Source: Symsagittifera roscoffensis (Eukaryota > Xenacoelomorpha > Acoela > Convolutidae). Taken from it: 64,000 bases of DNA. Under the pieces are notes generated by a model. It did not search any database and was not told the DNA's origin. It was given only the letters and a program-made list of their open reading frames with translations. Below, one piece after another: positions 1 to 12,556 of this stretch. Location: the NCBI RefSeq assembly GCF_963678635.1, contig NC_087062.1:72879345-72943344 (forward strand), in the 5' to 3' direction. The translations under genes and the position numbers were made by a program. How positions within the stretch are numbered: the stretch's first letter is position 1; each line of letters opens with the position of its first letter.

Positions 1-191
1 TCTTTTATTGATTTGTTTACTGTTTTTTGTACTTTTCCTGGGCATTGTGGTTAACGTGCTCTAGATTTCCAACCTAACCCTCCGTTCCCCGGAATTTTCG
101 GTCTTGACTAAGTTAAAAAGCTAAATCGTACCAGGCGGAGGGTCCGTACCTTCCGCCTAATACAACATAGGATATTAATACGCCTAAGTCG
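1..191 (+). repeat. Left flank shared with the 55-kb terminal repeat
   Basis: This stretch aligns by eye with 55,060-55,260: both run through TCTTTTATTG, then CTAGATTTCC, an ACCTAACCCTCCG block, CGGAATTTT and an ACTAAGTTAAA block. In both places the flank ends at the start of the 870-bp TR unit. The flank was therefore copied together with the TR, so the mobile or duplicated unit is larger than the TR alone. No coding is seen. Confidence 0.6.
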
Positions 192-1061
192 TGCATTAGC
201 CCAAACATTACACAGTGGCGGAACGTAGAAAAAGCATCTATTGACGACTGGCAGGCGTCAGTTTTTTAATCCTACTCGTTTTTAACTGTCTACACCTAGT
301 CAGTTAGGTTTCTGGTCTGTTTAGGGCTATGTAAAAATTTAATATTTTTCGGCCATCAGTCAAACGACTTTTGATTAGCTGTCATTACATGCAAAAATAA
401 CCACATAGCTGGGTCTCTGATCCCCAGACTTCGTGATTACTATTAAAAACACGGCTCGGAAACCATAATTTTCTTTATTTTTGATGTTAGTTATATACTA
501 AATTTATAGGAGATGAATTGGCTTTTTACTCTCCCTAGCTACTCATGCACTGAAACATTGTTTAAAAAAGGAGTTAATTAATGTATTCAGGGCATCACAG
601 CAGCTAAAAAGGTACGTTGATAGTCTCACAGTTAAATTACAGTCTTTGGGCACCGGGCCTTCAATTCCGTTCTTCTCCGGCAATAACGCTGCTCTATTTC
701 AAATTTCGCGGCGCGAGAGGGTACGGATCCGCTCTGGCTATACCATTGAACCTTCCTTCCCTCTGACCTTCTTCAGCTAAGTGTCTTATCGTGTCTGGTC
801 GTCACTATAAGAAGCTCCGTTCTTCTTCTATTTTCTTACGACTGTTCTTCGTCTTGTTAGTTCGGCGTGTGTATTTTTCTGTTTTTTTTTGCCAAAATTT
901 TTCATTTCTGGGAAATATACTTGTTCCAATCGAAAAATTAAAAAAAAAAGTATCTGGGATATTTCGACCCTCTTTTTTGTGACAAGTTCGATGCCAACGT
1001 CGATATTGCCTTTTTTTGTTCTCGTTGGTGGTTTTGACTGTGCCAATCCGGGGGAATGGCA
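192..1061 (+). repeat. Terminal-repeat unit TR-a (diverged, 870 bp)
   Basis: This is the most diverged of six copies of an ~870-bp unit. It shares with the copies at 34,557 and 55,334 the blocks ACACAGTGGCGGAACGTAG, TATTGACGACTGGCAGGCGTC, CACATAGCTGGGTCTC and a right end reading GGGGAATGGCA. The intact copies start with TG and end with CA, as LTRs do; here the first bases are altered. No reading frame of its own is convincing. The divergence suggests it is older than the copies at 34-42 kb and 55 kb. Confidence 0.65.
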
Positions 1062-1699
1062 CGAATGGTAATGCTACAAATGGAGCACGAAAAACGCGTG
1101 CAATGTCAGAAAGAGTCTAAATAACAAATCAAAACCGAAGATTAGTAGGAGGACCCATAGGAGAACAAGTAACAAACCAGAATACTGGATGGAATTAGCA
1201 AAAAAGGAGGATGAAAACAAACTTATCTAGAATATCAAAATAAGGACACGCACATGTGGAGGAGCATGTTAAGAGAACGGTTCACACATAATTCAAGGTG
1301 GGAAACAAGTCATGCAAAAGTAGGGTTAGGACGGCAGTTCACACTAAAAGGAAGCAAGCAGAGAGCTCGATCCACAAATTCATCGATGTGACAGAGAGTA
1401 CTACCAGTCAGATAGCCTAAAGAACCACTTGAAAGCCTGCATTGGAGCGGAGTTCAAAAAAAGTCTCAACCGAAATACGAGAAAGGCAGCGGATGTAAGA
1501 AAATGATCTCTAAAACTAACCTACCAAGACACGAGAGGTACTGCCGAGGACCCGGGCTAACCTGACAAAGGTGGACGCCGGAAAAGGAAAATAAGAGCGT
1601 CAAGTCTGGAGTTAAACTTTCTCGACGAAGACCCAAGACGTCGGACAGTGGCTGGAACAACCGAGCCATTCCAGGACGAGTCCTATTCACTGGAACGTA

Positions 1700-4600
1700 C
1701 CTCAGCGTTTAGGATTACAATTCGTTATTTGCCGGAAAGCAACTCTCCTGGCAATGTGAAACCAAAATGAAAAAACTATTGAACGAATCACCTCGCAGAA
1801 GGAATTAGGAAAATGCAGCCGGAATACTTTTCCAAGGAACCCTACGTGGAGAGAAGTGAGAGTTCTTTGCCGTGGCCATGAAAACTGGTCTAGCTGTGCA
1901 ATGAATCGAGTGGTTTTGATGGAAGAGTTATGTTTGGTATTACAGTGATACGGGACCCAATCAATATCCAAAACTGGTCCCAATAGACCACTGATACAAG
2001 AAAATCTTGAGACATTCGATAAATGCCAGGAAACAATGAGTGAACTACTCATTGATTCTGCTACTGATGAGTGCAAAACGAACTCTCGCATAAGAAAGAC
2101 ACGTCAAAAATTAATGAGCAAGCAGTGTATCAGTCCAGGATGCGGAGAGGTACAAAATGCGCGAGGCTAATAATTGAGAAGATCAGCGGCGTGAAGTTGA
2201 AATTGGGCAGCGAAGTTGTAGGATGAAAATTTGGAAAAGCAAAAGTACATACCTATCTCCAGCGAGGACTGTCAGTTTAGTAAAAAGAAAGCTAGTGGAG
2301 GATGCCGATGATATGGGACAACACGAAAACAGATAGCAACTCTCCTCGAAAATGACGAATATAACGATAGTACTGTCTATCCCTTTTGCTGCACTAAGAT
2401 CTACCAGATGCAAGACTGAAAAGGCGACCGCACTCTTACAGGAGCAAAGTAGGAAATGGATATTTTTCGTCAGTGCGGTGAAAATACAAACCAGAGAAAA
2501 AGAGTATGAACCAGAGGAAAAGAAGCGTCGTATGTCAACTTACTCCGACGGAAAGCAATCGATTGACAGTGTCGGACACAGCGGCAATAGACGAGCCCAT
2601 TAGTGGATACCATGAATTGATGGAGTGTAGGAACTCAGTCAGAGGACACTTGACAGCTCTGGAGAACAAAAGAGCGATAGAGCCTGGATAGCATTATCAA
2701 GGACTCAAAGTTGAAGCAGAACTGTTGCGGAAAGCTGGTTTTCTCGGAAATGTGCACAGAATTGGTGGAACAACTCGTGAATTTGCCTTGGATAGCAGTA
2801 TCGAGAAAAGAACGAAGATGACTTCGAAAGTCCTTGCTCTGACAGGTGTGCCAAATGTCAGGACGTCAGTCCAGAGTTGCAACTCAGACCTAGCAGGTGC
2901 ATAGCAGGATTGAATATAGAAGAGAACAACTAAAAAAGAGGCCGAATGACGAAAAGCTTCTCTTAATGATGCATTTAAGATTCTTGATGATTTGCAAAGG
3001 AGCAGCAATGGTGTGCACAAAACGGCAAGAGTCTCTCTGTCTTACCAGGTTCCTGATGGAACAAATGACCGCACTCGCGAAGAGGTTGAACTAAGGCCGG
3101 GAGCCAAAACGAACGCTATTTTTACAAATTTTCGTGTAAATTCATCAGAAAAAGCCACTGAAAGTGAACATGGAAGAACCAGTGAAATTGAAGCCCATGA
3201 GGAAGTTAGACGAGATCAGGGTAATTTACAATCAAGAAATCAGACTCTCGAAAGAATCTCTGGGAACAATTTTGAAGTCATTTGACAACTGTGAACCGAT
3301 CCTAAAGAAGTCCTATTACTATTCGTCGGGAAGTATTGGAATGGCTTATAATGCTTTCATCAATGAAGATCAACGTGATTGCTATTTTGATTGCGGAAAA
3401 GCAATGATGATAAGATTCTGGTTGTCCCAAATATCAGCGATAGGGAATCTAGATTGCAAGTCAACAAGTCAAGCTGGGACTTGTATTGAGAGAAAAGCTG
3501 ACTGCACTTTCCATACCAAAATCTGATAGAAGAGTGGACTTTGGATTGGGAGTCTCGTATGAAGTTCTGAAAGCAAACTTGTTGGCTTTGTAGGAACTGC
3601 TGGAGCCCTCATGGTGCCGGAGCCCTAATGCTGATACAATATTGCGAGCAAGGTTTTATGTCCAAAGGGTGTTGAATGTTGATTGCAATTTGCGCGACTT
3701 GAACACCATATACAACATGGTTACCGCAGCATCCAGGAGCAATCAAGAAAAGACTCTTGAATTGCCTGGCTTAGAACCGGAAGACTGGGTGGAGTCTGGT
3801 ATCTCTCTGCCAAATATCTGTGGAATATAAGGTCACATGTGTGGAGGTCTCGAATGCGTGAAGACACTTGCGAAATAAAAAAAAAACAACAACTGATGAT
3901 ACTGTTAATCTAAAAATGAAAACAAAACCGGAAACAGAGTTAGTTGCAGATTCTCGTGGAGGAACTGAGATGAATTTAACGATTGCACTGTGAGTCTGAA
4001 GCATATTTGGTTCTGTAGAACCACTATGGAATCTGAAACAAGAGTATTGCTGACCGGAATGACCAATAATGGAGTTTATCGGAAATTGGAGAGAGGGAAC
4101 CGAAGTGGAAAAAAACCTAGTTTAAAGAGTGAAGCGTATCATTGACCATCTGGAGTTGGATACCTAATCCGTTGAAATGGGGTTTGTGTGTGTAAAAGCC
4201 GATACACAGTGCACTTCCTAGTAGTGGGTGCGAAGAGCACGAGGACTAAAATGTGTAAGGCTTGCGAGAATGTCAAAAAGCTTGCACGAGTTGCTCTGTA
4301 AGATACTTGCCGCAGTTCCAGAGAGAACTAAGGTTTATTTGGAACCGATAGTTGGAAATAACTTCATAGAAAATGCCAATGTGATTTTTAGTGATTTCGA
4401 GAGACAGATCCAGAAAGGAGCAACAGCTACGGGATAAATTGGAGTAGATGGCAGTGAGAAACGTACCGCAAAACAATGCAAGTGTATCCAAATCTAGCAG
4501 CGTCGGGGCAATGAAATTGGAGGAGCCTAATGCTAACGCCTGATTATTTTCCATGCCCTTGTTTATTACAAAAATGGTGATATCCTGCACAGAGTAATCT

Positions 4601-5330
4601 GATGTTAATGAGTTTACCAGACTCATCGCAACCAGTAAAGTTAAAAAAAGTTCTGAGTAATGATAGCAATCAGATTGCTGGATGAGAGAAAGAGGAAATC
4701 AGAGAGAAAAATAGACAGGATATTATTTGGAAGGGCTTAAATATCTGAAAGGTTAATTTTTTTTTTGAAACTGTGTACAAGATTCTGAACATTCTGATAG
4801 AATTGAAGAATATATGGGCCGAAAGGCAAATTTTGCCCTGGATCAGAAACACTAGAACTGCCTGGTTGTACAAAAATCCCAAGAAGCTTTTGCCGAAACA
4901 TTGCAGTGTGAACCGTTCTTTGTAACTAAAATTCAACCTTCGCTATAGATCAGAGCCACCATAACTGCCTGGTTGTGAGACAATCCCAAAAAGCATTTGT
5001 CGAAATATTGCAGAGTGAACCAATCGTTGCAACTAAAAATTGGTTAAAAAGCTTTCAAGTGAGGTTTGTGACCCACGGGACTGCAGAGACTACAGCAGTG
5101 AGAATTACTTTGAAAACAATCGGTTAGGACTGCAACAGGCGAAAAGAGATGTTGAAGGAAGATCTGGAGAGAAACATGACGTTCACAATAGCTTCTGCAG
5201 AACTAGAAAAACTACTGAGTATCCTCCACTTAGTTAAAAACAGAGGGTAGATTAGCCAAGGCGTTGGATTACTGCCTCCAATAGCGTGAGAAAGGCCACT
5301 GACTTTTTGCGGGGCACCGAAATCGAGATT
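1700..5330 (+). pseudogene. Copy A: old, inverted, decayed copy of the giant polyprotein
   Basis: The plus strand holds a heavily decayed relative of the minus-strand polyprotein at 43.3-46.0 kb, in the same domain order. Matching pairs, with the copy C sequence second: GPNRPLIQENLE / GLNQPIMREVLE (near 2.0 kb); EMDIFRQCG / EMEVISQCG (2.45 kb); ELMECRNSVRGHL / EMLKARNSA-GHL (2.6 kb); SGSIGMAYNAF / SGIPGMAYNPF (3.34 kb); ELLEPSWCRSPNA / ELMKPSWCPHPNA (3.6 kb); LKCVRLARMS / PKCVRLARMS (4.25 kb). Stops and frame changes interrupt it throughout. It crosses the codon position where other copies carry a TR insertion, and here no TR is present. Bases 1,062-1,700 between TR-a and the first match are purine-rich like the rest of the copy but are not assigned. 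The function is unknown. Confidence 0.7.
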
Positions 5331-7440
5331 GCGGAATGGAACTGAGGTCGGATAATAAACTTTACAAGCACGTCAAAACACTTGTTTTTGATCTGTACAA
5401 TGTTCTTTTTTTAAATGTAGTCAATTTTAATCAATAACAACCCTCATTGGTAGGAAGGATTCAATTAGAGTTTAGCTTTCTTTTCCGTAGGAAGGTTTTT
5501 TTTCCGTAGAAAGGTTAAATTTTCAATGCTGGGATTTCAAAGTCGGATAATTGCGATATCCTTTTTTATGATTCACCTTGATGATTTTGATTTTGCTTAA
5601 TGTAAATAGGAAATAATATTAAGAACATTTGAAGAATGAGTTGACTTCACTTGAATGTTGTTGATTGACTCCTTTAACTCCGATAAGCTTTTTCAGATTT
5701 GTTTTCCATGCTGGAATCCAAAACTTTCCATCGTCACATATAGTCACATATGTTTCAAGCTGCTAAGCATATCTTGAAGACCTAAGCATCTAGATTCTAT
5801 CTCATCAATCAGAGCTAGTCATAGCAAAGTAGGATTAAATAAGTATCTGTTTTTGATCAGTTGGTATAGAGCTCGATTAAATCTTTCTAATGTATTGTGG
5901 AGTTAATTATCATTGTTTACATAGATAGCTAATTTTAAGTTAGAGCTCCAGCTTAGTGTAAAAGTGAATTACAAAATCATTTTTATCAATGAAGTTCGAT
6001 AGCAGGGACGTCACACAACCAATTTACAGCCAAATTCGATGATTAAAACTGATTTTCAATATAGGATATCTATCTATCACAAGCATGAAAAGCTAATGTA
6101 ATGTGAAGTAATTCTATTCAGTGCATCTTCGAAAAAAAGGAATTGCACGATAGTTTATAAAAGATTTTATCGTTGAGCCACCTTGGGTCGAGGTATAGGG
6201 AAAATGATTTATTTTAAAGTCAAGTTTTAATGATATGGTATGAAATGAAAGATTTTTGATTAAAGCAGTTTATCAAATGTAACTAAACTTGCAACTTTGA
6301 CACTATTGTTCTCCGAATCGAGCTCAGTGTATTTGTGCTGTTTTCAATTTGACGGACGTTCTTCGTCACTATTCTTCTGTGTTGTTTCATATTCAGATTG
6401 TTTCGCTCGATGAACGCAGGTCAATTTTCTAAATTGCCGCGGTTATTTCGATTCTCCTTCTCAAATGAGAAGTTTTAATCGCAAAAATGTTTCCGAAAAG
6501 TTTAAATCGGGCTCTTCATTAGTCAGTAATGCACATATTTGGTGTTATTTTCGTTTTTTTGCGTCAACCATATTTTGCTAGTAATGTTTCTCAAATTGAA
6601 AACTTGTATCAACTAGCAAAAGAGTCAGTTGCTGATTTGTGATGGAGTTAAGGGATGATTTGTAGCAGCCTCCATTGAAATAAGACACAATTTTTCATGC
6701 GGCTGCTGAGAATCAGGTTTGTGATCCATTTTTTGAACTTTTTTTTTATCGTGATGACTTCTCAAAGCGCACCGGTGTTGTAAACTGTTTATGAATAATT
6801 AAAGCTGTTTTTATCGAGTTTTAGTTTTTTTGGTTCAATCTTTTGTCAAAATTATTTTTTTATTAAGGAACTTTAAAATTTGGTGCTGAGCCAATCAGGA
6901 GATTTTTTCAACAACTCTGGGTACCTTTTGTGATTGGCGGTTTTTTTTCTAAGTATGATATGTGAGTTTTTTCAGGCTGTTACTCACTGATATTTCGGAA
7001 AGTCCTCCCGCTGGTTATAAAAAACCAATGCGATTACTCGGCCAAATGGGTCGAAGCAAAATTTTGAAAGATATGGCTGATCAAATTTATGTTTTTTTTT
7101 CTGTCTTTTTGAGCTTTCTGTAATTGCAATCCTTTCTGAGTCTTGTTACCCTTCAGAATGGGGGCAATGGGCGTCCTTTTTTTTTGCAGAGAGTGCAAAT
7201 TTTCTACGTAGTTTTGGTTATAAAAAGTTGATTGAAGACTGAATAAGGATGAAAGTTTTTATGGTTGTCTTTTCTTGTGTAGCCACATAGTCATCTCGTT
7301 TATTCACCTTCATTATTGTTTTCAAAATTTCCTAGACGTCGTCGGGTGAAGTTTTCCTTATTTTTTTACTAGAGGGTGTTATCGGATATAGCTTTTGTTT
7401 TTTCTGGGCGCTCCTCGTCCACGAAAACTTGGACCACGTA
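5331..7440. other. AT-rich stretch, no assignable gene
   Basis: No long open frame is present. T-rich tracts are frequent. At 6,965-6,976 a good splice acceptor (GAGTTTTTTCAG) precedes a short open stretch at about 6,977-7,090 that contains SPPAGYKKPMRLLGQMG. It could be an exon of an unrecognised gene or transposase, but there is no partner exon to support it. Nothing else is supported. Confidence 0.4.
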
Positions 7441-8089
7441 CACGAATACACGTCAACATACACGAATAACATCGTTAATCATGTTTAGACCAGATCTTTC
7501 TCTGAATTTAGCAAGTCCACATTTTTTTTGGTAGCGCTAATTTGATATACGTTGTTGGATTAGCTGCCTCTTTAAGCAAAAAAAGCTGCACAATAAGTTG
7601 TAATAGGACGCTTTTCGAAAAAATTGATTTTCGCGATTAGATTGCAAATTGATTCAATCTGTTGTGTTATACGGACTGAGACTGATGCTCGTACTTGTGG
7701 TGTTTCTGAACCTCGAAGAGTTGTTGGTTGTCACGAGTAGGCGTCTTTGATATGTTGCGCTACTCCTATTTGAAATTAGCTCGATACACAATGGGGGATG
7801 GAACGTGGGAAGCTTATAACATTTCTTGCTCCATAGAAATTGTTTGACTTCTCCGAAATTGTGTTGATGTTCTAGTTATTTGGATCAGCGATTTCGCTTG
7901 CGGTAAAAAACTTTATCGTCTTTTTCGTGCATCGTATACTTTTTTGTATCATCTTTTCTATTTAATCGCTTGATATGATTTTGTTGTTGTACTCATCTAC
8001 CTTTTTCCGTGTTTTCACTTCTTCTTCCGGTGTTGGTCTCGACTAAAGGTTATTGGTACCATTTGGTATCCATCTATTGTCCAAAGGCT

Positions 8090-9079
8090 GTGTTTTTGTA
8101 AGTGTTTCTCTCGCGGTGGTATTGGGTGAACGCGAACATTGTCGCTGAATCTAACTTGGCCTTAACATCCATCTCTGGCATCAGCTGCTGCTGTTCGTCT
8201 TGTTCGCGATGGCTCATCTCGCAGATTTGGTCCAAATAGTATCTTTCAGAATCACTATTCTCTGATGCTCATTCCGCTGGCTTATCGATTGGCTAATTGT
8301 GAGTGAGGCATTCATTCTATCCTTGTTGAGGTGGAAGTAGTGGCTCTGGAACTGTGTCCGGCGGAGGGACAGGTGATGGTTCTTCTAGTGGGGGTGGTAA
8401 CGACGCAAAAGCGTACTGTTGGTGCTGGAGGCCCTCGTATAGAATTGATAGTGGAACTGTTGTCGTTGCGCTTTAGGTGGTTTAATTGTCATTTAACTGC
8501 GGCTGAATAACTTTGAGCAGCTCTGGCAAACAAGCATTCAACAATCCTGGCCTTTTTCGGTATTTGCCTAGCGAAAGATTCATCACGATCTTAGTCGGAA
8601 CAATTGGCTCAACGTCTTCTGGCTGATGTTGCGGTTGATTTGGACGAGAAAATTTCAGGATAAACGGTTCCAACTTTCCATATGATGAAATTCGATTTCA
8701 TTTTCAAAAATTTAACTCTGTACAATTGTATCCAATTTTGCAACGATTTGCTCCCCAAATCTGATTGAGTTGTCACCAGACGATTGAGTAATAGGCAGAA
8801 CGAAGGAAGCTTAAGTGTCTGTGCTATTGTTTGCGGATCATTATCATGTCGGATCATCATATCTTTGCTATGAGGACAGTGAATTATTTTTTTTATACTT
8901 TGATTTTTACATCGTTTTTTTTTTGCATCTGTCAAAAAGCAAAAATCAAGGGGTTTTGTTGGTTCTCTTCCGTATAAAAACGAGCTTGGACAACATTCGA
9001 TTGATAAATTGTATGGCGTGTTATGTAATAAAAGTTGCCAATGGAACATAACTGAGTGACTCTGAGCATTGTTGGTCAC
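8090..9079 (-). pseudogene. RT3 unit 1: integrase C-terminal region and tail
   Basis: The frame at 9,079-8,609 contains LLHNTPYNLSIECCPSSFLY followed by GREPTKPLD. This matches the end of retroelement integrases, where an NTTPH-S-TG-SP-LYGR-P-PLD pattern is usual. The overlapping frame at 8,673-8,482 continues with EPIVPTKIVM. Further left, a proline-rich stretch (SLPPPLEEPSPVPPPDTVPE) and an acidic run (ENSDSERYYLD) are still readable but contain stops. The product would have been the Pol C-terminus that inserts the cDNA into chromosomes. Frameshifts make it non-functional. The host family within Ty3-like elements is not determined. Confidence 0.65.
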
Positions 9080-9255
9080 TGGTCAGTCTCAATATTCTTC
9101 AAAGAGGTCCAGGTGATCGTTCAACGGTGCCAAATGATTGAGGATGTAACAGCGTCGCGTAAAGGATTTTAAATTTGAGCAGAGTTGTCACCTCATGCAA
9201 GATTTCTGACGTGAAAGGCTTTACAATATCTGCTGTTATCTTTTTCGTTATCTAA

Positions 9256-9507
9256 CTATTCTTGAAGAAAACTTTTGTGAGCTCCTGCGCAACTGTATCT
9301 GCATCTGCGCCATCGGTTCTTCAATCGTACTGCGAACAGATATTTTGAGAAGACATCGATTCCAAGATAACAAACTTTTACACTGGTGACGTCAGATGTC
9401 CAATGACATCGATTTGCGTCTGGACCCCAGGCAAACACTGCAATGAAGAAAAAGGTTGAAGCGTTGGAATCTGATTTTTTGTGTTTTTTCTTTCGAGTTG
9501 CAATCAC
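9256..9507 (-). pseudogene. RT3 unit 1: integrase catalytic core remnant
   Basis: Two frames together show the start of an rve-type integrase core. One frame reads QIDVIGHLTSP, where the Asp sits in the Q-x-D-x-x-G motif that carries the first catalytic Asp. Another frame reads YLGIDVFSKYLFAV, the usual beta-strand ending in a D-x-F-S-K motif. A frameshift lies between them. The later catalytic Asp and Glu are not readable. In a working element this domain would cut and join DNA at integration. It lies directly upstream, on the minus strand, of the integrase C-terminal fragment. Confidence 0.65.
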
Positions 9508-9584
9508 CTCAAACTGTTTTTTATGGTGTTGGCGAAAAACAATCGCTAGAACTAAAACAGTAGAAGCGTTTCCTGAATTCTTTT

Positions 9585-10500
9585 GCTGTTCTAGTCATTC
9601 CAACAAGTCCACCTGATAGAGAGTCGCGGATTCGGTATAAAAAATTGTGCCTCGGATAATTTAGCAGGCATTTTTGTTTAAATTCAACTTACCCCGTATC
9701 ATCATAGAATTTTCTGCGGAGTAGTTCGTCTTCAATATCCAGCCGATTAAGTTGCTTGTCATATTTTTCCTTCCGACTGTTCTCGTATGTGATGTTTGGA
9801 GTTTGTTCAATCTTATCCAGCTGTTTTCATCTTATTCATCGGTATCGTTTTCATGTTCTAACTTTAGCTTCAGCGTTTCATGCTCCGAATATTCGGCCGC
9901 TGAAATGATTGATCTCGCGATTCTGATAAATTTTTTGGGACTATCATGTCGGTATCTTCCCGAACGTTCATACTGCGGAAAGAAGTCTGGTAAAATCCAA
10001 GTTTTCCAATTGAGCTTTTAGAATTACGTCAATTGTGTTGTAGTAAGTTTTGCTAAACGCATTTTTCACTGAGTCAACTAGCTTGAGTGATGCGTCAGTT
10101 ACTTTCGCTGTCTTGTCAATCTGTAAGTCTCTCACTCCGAAGGTAGCATTTTCTGGCTTGGAAACATTGCTTTAGTTTTCGGTTGTCATTGAGAAATATC
10201 ACTGGTTTTGATGATCGCGGATGAATTTAAAGAACTAGTAAAGAGCGAAGTAGAGCGCTAGAGAGTCTTTATACTAGTATCGAGAACTTCAGGTGTGATG
10301 GGCTGAAGTGTCTTGAACCAAATTGCATACGTTTTCGTTTTAAATTTGGTGTCAAGTTTCACATGGTTTTCAACCATTAGCAAAAACCGGTTCTTTGGTT
10401 GCTTGCCGTACAAAGCAGTACTTTTTGTAATTCTAATTTTTGCAAACGAAGTGTTATATTCGTTTCTTGAATTAGGTCACGTTTTAGCAAGTCAAGGCTT
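9585..10500 (-). pseudogene. RT3 unit 1: RNase H to integrase N-terminal region, decayed
   Basis: This is the unit 1 equivalent of 12,557-13,448 and matches it base by base over most of its length: for example the block around 9,700-9,760 against 12,690-12,760, and 10,030-10,130 against 13,030-13,130. The RNase H part at about 10,313-10,490 is cut off at the junction with unit 2 near 10,500. Stops occur in every frame. It was part of Pol, between the reverse transcriptase and the integrase core. Confidence 0.6.
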
Positions 10501-11376
10501 TTACAAATGCACGAATACACCTCAACATACACGAATAACATAGTTAATTATGTTTAGACCAGATCTTTCTCTGAATTTAGCAAGTCCATATCTTATTTTC
10601 GGTAGCGCTAATTTGATACACGATGTTGGATTAGCTGCCTCTTTAAGCAAATAAAGCTGCGCAATAAGTTGTAATAGGACGCTTTTTGAAAAAACAATTA
10701 TTTTCGTCATTAGGCTGCAAATTGATTTATTCTGTTGTGGTATACAGACTGAGTCTGATGCTCCTTTTAGGTGTTTCTTTAACTTGAAGAGTTTTTTGTA
10801 GTCATGGGTAGGCGTCTTTGATCTGTTGCGCTATTCCAATTTGAAAGTCGCTCGATACACAATGGGCGATGGAACCTGGGAAGCTTAGATTTTTTCTTGC
10901 TCCATAGAAAATGGTTGACTTCTCCGAAATTGCGTTGATGTTCTAGTTACTTGGATCGGCGTTTTCGCTTGCAGTAATGTATTTTATCGTCTGTTTTGCG
11001 CTTCATACAATTGGTTGTTTTATGTTTTTCATTTCATCGTGGATCTGATTTTATTGTTGTAATCATCTACTTTTTTGCGTGTTTTCGCTTCTTCTTCCGG
11101 TGTTGGCCTTGACTAAAATTTATTGGTACCCTTATCAATCTATCGTCTTAAGGCTGTTTAATTGTATGTGCTTTAATCGCGGTGGTATTGGGTGAACGCG
11201 AAAATTGTCGCTGAATCTAACTAAGTCTTAGCAATTATCTCTGGCATCAGCTGCTATTTTTGTTTTGTTCGCGATGGCTCATCTCGCAGAGTTGTTCCAA
11301 ATAGTATCTTTCAGAATCACTATTCTCTGATGCTCATTCCGCTGGCTTATCGATTGGCTCATGCTGAAAGAGGCCT

Positions 11377-11854
11377 TCATTCTATCCTTGTTGAGGTGGA
11401 AGTCTTGGCTCTGGAATTGTGTCCGGCTGAGGTACAGGTGATTGATAGTCGAACTAATGTCGGTGCGCTTTGGGTAGTTTCATCGTCAGTTAACTGCGGC
11501 TGAATGTCTTCGAGCAGCTCCGGCAAACAAGCGTCCAACAATCCTGGCCCTCTTCGGAATTTGCCTAGCGAAGGATTCATCACGATCTTAGTCGGAACAA
11601 TTGGCTCAACGTCTTCTGGCTGATGCTGCGGTTCTTTTGGACGAGGCAACATCAGGATAAACAGTTCCAACTTTCCATATGATCAGTTTCGAATTTTTTT
11701 TAAATGTAACTCTGTACAATGGTTTCCAATTTTGCAACGATTTGCTTCCTAAACTTGTTTGAGTTGTCACCAGAGGATTTGTTAATAGGCAGAACGAAGG
11801 AAGCTTGAGTGGCTGTGCGATTGTTTTTGGATCATTATAGCGTCGGATCAGCAT
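11377..11854 (-). pseudogene. RT3 unit 2: integrase C-terminal region and tail
   Basis: Two overlapping frames (11,854-11,606 and 11,670-11,377) carry the same markers as unit 1: LYRVTFKKN and IIWKVGTVYP, then QHQPEDVEPIVPTKIVM and PGLLDACLPELLEDIQPQL. The LYRV...IIWKVGTVYP stretch resembles the small SH3-like fold that ends many Ty3 integrases. The frame switch lies at the same place in both units, so it may predate the duplication or reflect a frame assignment I cannot resolve by eye. Confidence 0.6.
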
Positions 11855-12257
11855 AGCTTTGGTATGAGTACAGTGACTTATTTTTTAATACTTTGAGTTT
11901 GCAGCATCGCTTTTTTGAATTGATGAATCGAAGGTGGTTTTGCTGTTACTGCTTCTACTGTTTCTGTCGAAAGGCAAAAATCAAGGGGTTTTGTCGGTTC
12001 TCTTCCGTAGAAAATTGAGCTTGGACTACATTCGTTTGATGAATACTATGACGTGTTATAAATAATTGTGCCCCTCTGACCATTTTTGGTCACTGGTCAG
12101 TCTCAGTTTCCTTCAAAGAGGTCCATCTGATTGTTCAACAGTGCCAAATGATTGTGGATTATACAGCGTCGCGTGATGGATTTTAAATTTGAGCAGAGTT
12201 GTCATTTGATGCATGAGTTCTGACGTGAAAGGATTTACAAGATCTGCTGTTATCTTT

Positions 12258-12470
12258 TTCGTTATCTAACTATTCTTGAAGAAAACTTTTGTGAGCTCCT
12301 GCGCAACTGTATCTGCATCTGCGCCATCGGTTATTCAATCTTACTGCGAACATATATTTTGAGAAGACATCAATTTTAGGAGAACAAACTTGTAAACTGG
12401 TGATTTCGGATGTCCAATGACATCAATTTGCATCAGGACTCCAAGCAAAAACTGCATTAGAGAAATCGGT
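12258..12470 (-). pseudogene. RT3 unit 2: integrase core remnant
   Basis: The minus strand reads QIDVIGHPKSPV in one frame, followed by KIDVFSKYMFAV in another. These are the same two blocks as in unit 1 and support the first catalytic Asp of an integrase core. The frameshift between them is shared with unit 1. No second half of the core is recognisable. Confidence 0.55.
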
Positions 12471-12556
12471 TGAAGAGGTGGAATCTGATTTTTGTGGTTT
12501 TTTTTCGAGTTACAATCACCTCAAACAGTTTTTATGGTGTTAGCCAAAAAAACTTG

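Larger units (their letters stand above)
7441..10510 (-). repeat. RT3 tandem unit 1 (~3.07 kb, RNase H-integrase half)
   Basis: This unit is directly repeated at 10,511-13,560. The repeat starts at CACGAATACAC(G/C)TCAACATA in both units and runs through the same markers in the same order. Read on the minus strand, right to left, it holds RNase H, a connection region, the integrase N-terminal region, the integrase core, the integrase C-terminal region and a proline-rich tail. No reverse transcriptase palm lies inside the unit. It looks like a tandem duplication of the 3' half of a Ty3-like retrotransposon rather than two independent insertions. Confidence 0.75.

Noticed and set aside
192-1061. 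TR units as terminal inverted repeats of a giant DNA transposon (Maverick-like)
   Set aside because: The opposite strand of copy A suggested this, but TR units beside copies B-D are direct repeats, have TG...CA ends, interrupt a codon, and no polymerase B, packaging ATPase or integrase of that class is seen.
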